Assembly: GCA_945905915.1 (NCBI GenBank)
Contig: CAMDQL010000056.1
Coordinates: 1-11,300, forward strand
DNA length: 11,300 bases
From: Flavobacterium psychrophilum
GTDB lineage: Bacteria > Bacteroidota > Bacteroidia > Flavobacteriales > Flavobacteriaceae
Reading direction: 5' to 3'
Shown: positions 5,919 through 11,300 of the stretch, piece after piece
How the letters are laid out: each line of letters starts with the position of its first letter
Position numbering within the stretch: position 1 is the first letter of the stretch
Program-made: the position numbers and the translations under genes
Notes under the pieces: model-generated
The model's input: only the letters and a program-made list of their open reading frames with translations
Told to the model about the DNA's origin: nothing
The model's database searches: none

Positions 5919-7130
5919 TTATAGTTCGTCATATTCATCTCCAAAATTAAATGTGAGTGAAAAGCGTAATGTATTTTCTAATGGATTTCTCACTTTTGAA
6001 GCAGAAAACAAATAAGAAACATCTACTTTTACTACATTATACTTAAAACCTGCACCCATAGTGAAGAATTTTCTTGCTCCTTTTGATTCATGCTCATTAA
6101 AAAATCCTAATCGAAGTGCAAAAGAATCTTGATAAGTATATTCTGCTCCTAAAGCCCAAGTAAATTCTCTTAACTCTTCTGAAAACCCATCAGGAGCGTC
6201 ATTAAACGATTTAAAAATACCTTGTGCCCAACCCGTTTTTCGGTATTCATTTAAAGCTTGAATATAGGCATCATCAGCCGCTTGTTCTTCAGCTGGATCA
6301 ATTGTATTATTGTTATTAGTATCAACTGAAGCTACTAATGCTGGAGGAGTTGGCACTAAAAGTTTTGTTATTTCGGCAGTGACACCTACTTTATTATATT
6401 CGTCAAGAACAAAATCAAAACCAGTTCCTAAACGCATATTAGCTGGTAAAAAATTGTTATTAAATTCATCATTATCATAACTGATTTTTGGTCCCATATT
6501 TTGGAAATTAAATCCTGCTCTCCATCGGCCATTAAAATCGGTGTATGCTATTTCTTCCGATTGATAATATCCTGCAACGTCAACAGCAAAAGTTGTAGCA
6601 GCAGTAGCATCATTATTTGCATCCACAGTTTTTAAAGCTGAACGTATAAACTTTCCGCCTACTGCCATTGAAAATCGATCACTTAGTTTTAACGAATAAG
6701 AACCATCAAGCGCAAACTCATTTGGATTGACCACTCTTGGAATTTCATTTGGATCACCTGTTTCTCTAAACTCAATATCACCTAAACCAAAATAACGCAA
6801 TGATCCTGCAAAGGAACTACGTTCATTAATTCTATTATAATATGTTATTTGACCTAATGAAATATCATTTGCAATGCTCACTAAATATGGCGTGTAACTT
6901 ATAGAAAACCCTTGCTTTTGCAATGAAAAAGCATATTTTGCCGGATTGTATTGTTGCGAAAAAGCATCGGCAGAAGTAGCGACACCCATATCGGCCATAC
7001 CTGCTGAGCGAGCATCTGCGGCTACTAATAAAAAAGGTACTCCGGTAGTAATAACGCGGTTATTGGTTTCTTGTGCTTTTGCAAATTGACCCACTACAAC
7101 AAGGGATAATAATAAAGCAATTTTTTTCAT
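5919..7130 (-). CDS. porV: PorV, type IX secretion system outer-membrane protein
   Basis: PorV (also LptO) is an outer-membrane beta-barrel of the FadL-like group that takes folded type IX cargo from the translocon and delivers it to the sortase PorU. The 403-residue precursor has a signal peptide, MKKIALLLSLVVVGQFAKAQ, with likely cleavage after Ala19 or Gln20. The family's N-terminal block follows: VITTGVPFLLVAADARSAGM (26-45), then GVATSADAFSQQYNPAK (49-65). Later segments alternate like barrel strands, and the chain ends in a strand with LRFSLTFNFG (388-397). Residues 270-281 form an EF-hand-like acidic loop (DTNNNNTIDPAE) within a probable surface loop at about 261-300. The start is ATG 7130. 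It lies 38 bases after porU with a good promoter between them, and a strong terminator follows. Identification rests on the N-terminal block plus adjacency to porU and gldJ. Confidence 0.95.
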   Translation of the reverse strand: MKKIALLLSLVVVGQFAKAQETNNRVITTGVPFLLVAADARSAGMADMGVATSADAFSQQYNPAKYAFSLQKQGFSISYTPYLVSIANDISLGQITYYNRINERSSFAGSLRYFGLGDIEFRETGDPNEIPRVVNPNEFALDGSYSLKLSDRFSMAVGGKFIRSALKTVDANNDATAATTFAVDVAGYYQSEEIAYTDFNGRWRAGFNFQNMGPKISYDNDEFNNNFLPANMRLGTGFDFVLDEYNKVGVTAEITKLLVPTPPALVASVDTNNNNTIDPAEEQAADDAYIQALNEYRKTGWAQGIFKSFNDAPDGFSEELREFTWALGAEYTYQDSFALRLGFFNEHESKGARKFFTMGAGFKYNVVKVDVSYLFSASKVRNPLENTLRFSLTFNFGDEYDEL

Positions 7131-7152
7131 TTTACTAAAGGTATTAATTTCA

Positions 7153-7182
7153 CAAATATAGTATTTTATTATAGGATTACAA
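7153..7182 (-). promoter_or_regulatory. Promoter for porV, overlapping the porU stop
   Basis: On the minus strand, TTG at 7182-7180 is followed after 19 bases by TATATTTG at 7160-7153, a full match to the Bacteroidetes consensus TTG-N(about 19)-TAnnTTTG. Transcription would begin near 7148, giving a leader of under 20 bases before the porV ATG at 7130. The upstream TTG lies in the last codons of porU, so porV may be transcribed independently of porU as well as with it. Confidence 0.65.
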
Positions 7183-10100
7183 GTTTCTCATACTTTTCAG
7201 CTGATTTACCAGTTGTAACTGACTTAACCGTTAACTTATAGACATATACTCCTTTTCCTATTTTATCACCAAAATCATCTTTCCCATCCCAAGTAATTGA
7301 TCTGTTCAAAAAACCTTCAGACACAACTTGTTGGTTGATGGTTTTTACTAATTTTCCTGAAATAGTAAGTATTTGAACTTGAACATCTAAGGGTTCAAAT
7401 GGCATATTATGATTGAACCAAAATTCTGTATAACTCACGAATGGATTTGGATAATTCAAGACTTTTTCAAGGCGCAATCCATCATTTGAACAAATGGCAT
7501 TAAACTGAATTTCTGATGTAATTAAATTGTTATATACATCCCATACTTTAAATAAAATTGTGTGCATGCCGGGTGCTAAATCTCTAAATGGAAATCGAAT
7601 GGATCCATTAGTATAATCATCGTTTTCAGTTTCATAATAATCATTCAAAACATAAGGATTTGACTCGTCACCATCTAAAATAGCCACAATATCATGCCCA
7701 ATGCCACTTGCTGTATTAATTCCATTTTCATCCGATAAAAAAGCTAATAATATAGGAGCACAATTGGTAATTCCGCCCGAAACAAATGCTTCATCATTCA
7801 TGTGTAAACGAACAGTTGGTGGAGAAGTATCAGCAGTTGCAGTAGTGTTTACACCACCAATTTGAATTGTTTGATCAAACCCTGTTTCATCTTCTAAAAT
7901 TGCACCCGTTGTTTTGGCATAAAAACTTATTTTTCCATTTCCAACAGGGATTCTAATGTCTTGAGGAACAATAAAACTAAATTCAAATTGACCATTAACT
8001 ACCGATGCATTTCCTCTAAAAATGGTTTCGCCTAAGGTTTTGAAATTCATAATTATCAACCCATTAGAATCTGTGGTTCCATCGTTTCCAAGGGTGCTTC
8101 TATTAATCTCTTTGTCAAAAATTTGAACTGCTAAATCACCTGTATAATTTGATTGTAAAACATTGTTTTCATCTCTAACTTCACCCGAAATTTTAACCAA
8201 ACTCAAGGCTTGCAAAACGGGTAATGGTTGCGAAACAGGAACATCATTTATTTTTGTAAGTACGACTTTAGGTTTTGGTATTGCCAATTTTAATGCTGGA
8301 TCACCAATGAAGAAAACAACCCTACGATTATCGGAACCGGTTGCTATTTTAGTTAATCTTAGTGCTTCTGCAATAGTTGGATAATTTGTTGAACCATAAG
8401 CATATAAATCTTCGGTTAAAAGATTATTCATGGTAAATCCAGTAGAAACTCCTATTTGTCTGGTGGTGGCAATTAATCCTATTGCTCCACCTGCTTTATT
8501 CCAATACATATATTCTCCACCAGTAAAACGATTTGGGTCATCAAAACGAGTAAATTCACAAGTAATTGTAACAAATAAAGGATATCTATATCTATTGGTT
8601 AAATTTTGGGCTTCTAATTTTTCAAATAACCGTTCTCTTGCTAAAAATTCTTCATTGCCATGCCCAAAATAATTAAATACTAAAGCGCCTAATTGTAGTG
8701 CATCTAAAAAATCTTTTTTGGCTTCTGGATAACGTTCTCCACCTGCAGCAACTTGTTGCACATAGGCGTCGGTATGGATTTTTTTTGCGTTTACAAAGGG
8801 TTTTTGAGTCGTTAATACATCTACAAGATTATTCAAACCCACTTGTAATGTAGCGTCAGTTGAATTATCAGCATCGTCAGAATAGATCACAAAGTTATTA
8901 CGCCATCTTCCGTATGATTTTTCATCATGATATTCTAATACTTTATTGACCATTTCTGCCGCTTGTGTAGTTGATGAAACTAACATTCTTCCTAAAGCAA
9001 TGTCAATTCCATCAAAACTGCCGGTCATGGTTCCTTCTGAATCATCCATTAATCCATAAAAATCATCAGACATGAAAGAAGAATACAAAGAAAAATTTGA
9101 GGAATTGTTTATTTCGTTTGTTGAAGGGTTAAAACCATGAAAAACAGGAACAATATTAGTATTATTAAAAATTCGCTCCTTATAATCATAGGAAGCGTCG
9201 CCAAATAAATTGACATATTTGACTCTCTTTTCAGGCAAAGAAGCATTCCAATAGACATATTTTATAAAATTACGTATCGCTGCAATATCTTGCTTACCCG
9301 ATGAAAATTCTTGGTAAATTTTATCCAATGGAACCACTCGCACAATCATTCCCGAACTAGTTCTGTGAAAATTTGCTAATGTTTCTGCCTGATTTACTAA
9401 AAATTGTGGGGTAATGATTAAATAATCAATGTCTTGAAAATTTCCAAAATTATCTTTAAAAATAGCTCCCTTAAGGTTTTGATTAACCACGGTTGAAGAC
9501 GATTCCTTTAACGGCTCATAAACATCTGACTCATCAATAGCAACATATTTTTTAGCTGTTCCTAAATTTACTTTGAAAGAAAAATTTGCTCCAGTAGTAT
9601 TGTCATATTTTGTAACATTATAGATGTCAGTTACATCCCAAATTTGCGAAATCGCAGCAGCATTTGTAAACGTGTATTGACCAACACCAATATTATTCTG
9701 TTCTAAATCATTTGAAAAAAGAAACTGTTTACCATATCCGACCAAATTTCGTTTTACTTTAAGGCGAATAAAATCGAGATATCCATTTGCAGTAGGCACA
9801 CCTCCATTATCATACGTTAGTAAAAAATCCAAGGTGTTAGTTGTCGCAGAAAATGTTCTATTTAGAGCTGTTTCATAACCTTCAATTCCACCATTAGAAA
9901 TAATTTGCGGAAAAGTAACCGTACCGATATCTTGATTGTTAACTTTAAAATTAAACGATGAATTTCCAAATGATTTAGATGCTGTGTTAATTTTAACTTC
10001 AACTGGAACTGTTAAATCTAAATTGGGAACAGAAAAAGAAAAAGTTTTTGTATTGTCAATATTAAATTGTTCTCCAAACCACCTTCTTCCAACTTTTCCA

Positions 10101-11032
10101 ACGTTAACCAAATCTTTTTCATAAATAATTCGGTCATCAAATTGGGAAAAATTAATACTGGATGCTGCTGATGGCTCTATTGCCGATTGAATTCGCTTTC
10201 CTTGTCCGCCAGATGCTGTAACATAATAATAGGATTTATCCGCATAAAGATTCACGCTGGTTAAACTTTCAGAATTCCAAGTATCAACTCCTTCTGCATA
10301 AAATAAAATATAATCGGAAGCATCAAAAACCCCATCGCTTTCGCCAATAAATTGTATTGCATTTTCTTCTAAATCATTTGGATAAGCAGTTGCATTTAAT
10401 AAAGGTAACATTCGTCCACCATTACCATATATTTTAATGGTTCTAGGATCTACGTTGACCTCTAAACCAAGGCTTTGTAAAAACGATTTTGAAACTTTAT
10501 AAACACCCGATTTTTCAACATAAAATCGGTACCATTTACCGGTTGCTAAAACAGAATTTGTTATTGATTGATTTGAAAAAGTTGATCTATTAAATTGATT
10601 TTCGTTAGCGATTGTGTAGGTTAACGAAATAACCTTTTTGTAATTGCCGCCGTCTTTAATAATTGGCGAAAATTTTATAATACCTTTATATTGGTCGCGT
10701 GCTTTTGTGATTTCTGACTTAAAATTAATATCAGAAGGAATTAAATTCAAATTCAAATCATACATTTCTTCAATGGAGATGGTTTTGTATACTACATTGG
10801 TAAACGAAATAGATGCGTTTGAACTATTGAAATCTATTATTTTTGTATAACTTATTTTTTTAAAATCAATGTCAATATCAAAATTTTCTATTTGAAATTG
10901 GGGTACTTTAAACGAATAATCTTCAATTGTATAAGCAGCCTCTTTTGACCAATCTAAAAGTAATGTTTCACTTTGTTGAGCAAAAAGGTAAGAAGAAATT
11001 AATAAAAAAAAGTATAAAAGGAGCTTTTTCAT
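7169..11032 (-). CDS. porU: PorU, type IX secretion system sortase (gingipain-like C25 peptidase)
   Basis: PorU is the cell-surface sortase that removes C-terminal sorting domains from type IX cargo and links the cargo to LPS; it works with PorV. Starting at ATG 11032 the protein has 1287 residues with signal peptide MKKLLLYFFLLISSYLFAQ. The longer frame to TTG 11143 adds 37 hydrophobic residues ahead of a complete signal peptide and is rejected. An N-terminal beta-rich region is followed by the C25 peptidase domain (about 536-915), with NYFGHGNEE giving His791 and TITCEFTRFDDP giving nucleophile Cys825. Next come Ig-like segments and a sorting-type C-terminal domain (about 1189-1287) with YPNPF (1194-1198), GKGVYVYKL and a terminal KLVIL. 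The only other cysteines I see are Cys1091 and Cys1181, which could pair. It is divergent from gldJ. I found no clear promoter for it. Confidence 0.96.
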   Translation of the reverse strand: MKKLLLYFFLLISSYLFAQQSETLLLDWSKEAAYTIEDYSFKVPQFQIENFDIDIDFKKISYTKIIDFNSSNASISFTNVVYKTISIEEMYDLNLNLIPSDINFKSEITKARDQYKGIIKFSPIIKDGGNYKKVISLTYTIANENQFNRSTFSNQSITNSVLATGKWYRFYVEKSGVYKVSKSFLQSLGLEVNVDPRTIKIYGNGGRMLPLLNATAYPNDLEENAIQFIGESDGVFDASDYILFYAEGVDTWNSESLTSVNLYADKSYYYVTASGGQGKRIQSAIEPSAASSINFSQFDDRIIYEKDLVNVGKVGRRWFGEQFNIDNTKTFSFSVPNLDLTVPVEVKINTASKSFGNSSFNFKVNNQDIGTVTFPQIISNGGIEGYETALNRTFSATTNTLDFLLTYDNGGVPTANGYLDFIRLKVKRNLVGYGKQFLFSNDLEQNNIGVGQYTFTNAAAISQIWDVTDIYNVTKYDNTTGANFSFKVNLGTAKKYVAIDESDVYEPLKESSSTVVNQNLKGAIFKDNFGNFQDIDYLIITPQFLVNQAETLANFHRTSSGMIVRVVPLDKIYQEFSSGKQDIAAIRNFIKYVYWNASLPEKRVKYVNLFGDASYDYKERIFNNTNIVPVFHGFNPSTNEINNSSNFSLYSSFMSDDFYGLMDDSEGTMTGSFDGIDIALGRMLVSSTTQAAEMVNKVLEYHDEKSYGRWRNNFVIYSDDADNSTDATLQVGLNNLVDVLTTQKPFVNAKKIHTDAYVQQVAAGGERYPEAKKDFLDALQLGALVFNYFGHGNEEFLARERLFEKLEAQNLTNRYRYPLFVTITCEFTRFDDPNRFTGGEYMYWNKAGGAIGLIATTRQIGVSTGFTMNNLLTEDLYAYGSTNYPTIAEALRLTKIATGSDNRRVVFFIGDPALKLAIPKPKVVLTKINDVPVSQPLPVLQALSLVKISGEVRDENNVLQSNYTGDLAVQIFDKEINRSTLGNDGTTDSNGLIIMNFKTLGETIFRGNASVVNGQFEFSFIVPQDIRIPVGNGKISFYAKTTGAILEDETGFDQTIQIGGVNTTATADTSPPTVRLHMNDEAFVSGGITNCAPILLAFLSDENGINTASGIGHDIVAILDGDESNPYVLNDYYETENDDYTNGSIRFPFRDLAPGMHTILFKVWDVYNNLITSEIQFNAICSNDGLRLEKVLNYPNPFVSYTEFWFNHNMPFEPLDVQVQILTISGKLVKTINQQVVSEGFLNRSITWDGKDDFGDKIGKGVYVYKLTVKSVTTGKSAEKYEKLVIL

Positions 11033-11151
11033 TGTTTTAAAAAACGCAAATAAAGTAAATATAGTATAAAGAGAAATAAATAATTTATTTTTAGCCAACA
11101 AAATACAATAAAATAAAAAATAAGCCGTTGTAGGTAAAAGCAAATCGCTCC

Positions 11152-11166
11152 AAAAAAATTTTTTTT
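11152..11166. other. A7T8 tract between the porU and gldJ starts
   Basis: Seven A residues are followed directly by eight T residues in the 209-base divergent region. It lies 19 bases upstream of the gldJ -33 TTG and about 120 bases upstream of the porU ATG. Such A/T tracts are stiff or bent and can act as promoter upstream elements; that role here is inference. The rest of this intergenic region holds no ORF or hairpin that I can support. Confidence 0.4.
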
Positions 11167-11185
11167 ACAAATTTTTAAAAACGTG

Positions 11186-11215
11186 TTGCATATTAATACA
11201 TAATTATTATCTTGC
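11186..11215 (+). promoter_or_regulatory. Candidate promoter for gldJ
   Basis: TTG at 11186-11188 is followed after 19 bases by TATCTTGC at 11208-11215. This is close to the Bacteroidetes TAnnTTTG box but short by one T. Spacing is ideal, and initiation near 11220 would give a leader of roughly 22 bases to the ATG at 11242, similar to the porV leader. The imperfect -7 box lowers confidence. Confidence 0.5.
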
Positions 11216-11241
11216 GACTCTAAATTTATTACCTACTAAGT

Positions 11242-11300
11242 ATGAAAATTAAGAAAACTATGGCTTTAAAATTGTTAGTTGTAATGGCGCTAACAATAGG
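11242..11300 (+). CDS. gldJ: Start of gldJ, gliding/type IX secretion lipoprotein (3' end outside the window)
   Basis: Nineteen complete codons are visible, MKIKKTMALKLLVVMALTI, a basic start followed by a hydrophobic stretch, as in a signal peptide. The lipobox cysteine expected for GldJ would fall beyond the window. Identity rests on gene order: from memory, gldJ lies directly upstream of and divergent from porU-porV in F. johnsoniae and relatives. GldJ is a lipoprotein associated with the gliding motor and type IX apparatus, needed for GldK stability and secretion. The start is ATG 11242, preceded by a candidate promoter. From the peptide alone, any secreted or lipoprotein would fit. Confidence 0.68.
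   Translation, partial: MKIKKTMALKLLVVMALTI

Noticed and set aside
8163..8672. Plus-strand frames opposite porU
   Set aside because: They are antisense to the conserved peptidase and following domain and have no independent support.
11033..11143. N-terminal extension of porU starting at TTG 11143
   Set aside because: It adds 37 residues before a complete signal peptide starting at ATG 11032, lies in intergenic-like AT-rich sequence and has a TTG start.

Overview
The window looks like a piece of a low-GC Flavobacteriaceae chromosome, Flavobacterium or a close relative. The reasons are the AT-rich sequence, the absence of clear Shine-Dalgarno sites, promoter-like boxes of the Bacteroidetes type (TTG, about 19 bp, TAnnTTTG), and the type IX secretion / gliding gene set porV-porU next to gldJ. 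From memory, gldJ-porU-porV followed by cdd and the pyruvate dehydrogenase genes is a known flavobacterial arrangement (F. johnsoniae has porV, porU and gldJ adjacent). Most of the window is therefore ordinary core genome. I see no mobile element, CRISPR array, tRNA, rRNA or defence gene.

Layout. At the left edge a rightward gene ends (bases 1-142, probably the C-terminus of a lipid-transport-type ABC ATPase). It converges almost stop-to-stop on a leftward block that fills nearly all the rest. Reading that block in its direction of transcription (right to left): porU (sortase of the type IX system), porV (its outer-membrane partner), cdd (cytidine deaminase), pdhA and pdhC (pyruvate dehydrogenase E1 alpha and E2), a short-chain dehydrogenase, a SprT-like metalloprotein and manC (mannose-1-phosphate guanylyltransferase). 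At the right edge, gldJ starts divergently from porU and only its first 19 codons are present.

Transcription units inferred from sequence: porU and porV may be read together, but porV also has a good promoter of its own overlapping the end of porU; a strong hairpin with a U-run ends this unit just in front of cdd. pdhA-pdhC are 5 bp apart, follow a 160-bp leader and end in a clear intrinsic terminator. SDR, SprT-like and manC form a third, closely spaced group. No gene for E1 beta (pdhB) lies beside pdhA here.

Function: PorU cleaves the C-terminal sorting domains of type IX cargo and joins the cargo to lipopolysaccharide, PorV shuttles cargo to PorU at the outer membrane, and GldJ is a lipoprotein of the same secretion/gliding apparatus. 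PdhA and PdhC belong to the complex turning pyruvate into acetyl-CoA. ManC makes GDP-mannose for surface polysaccharide or glycosylation.

Several start sites differ from the longest reading frame: cdd and porU should begin at internal ATGs (5857 and 11032), while the SDR and SprT-like genes both appear to begin with TTG. The most unusual details are two heptanucleotide tandem repeats inside the pdhC linkers, an EF-hand-like loop in PorV, and hairpins that straddle or abut gene ends. I found no convincing undescribed multi-gene system.
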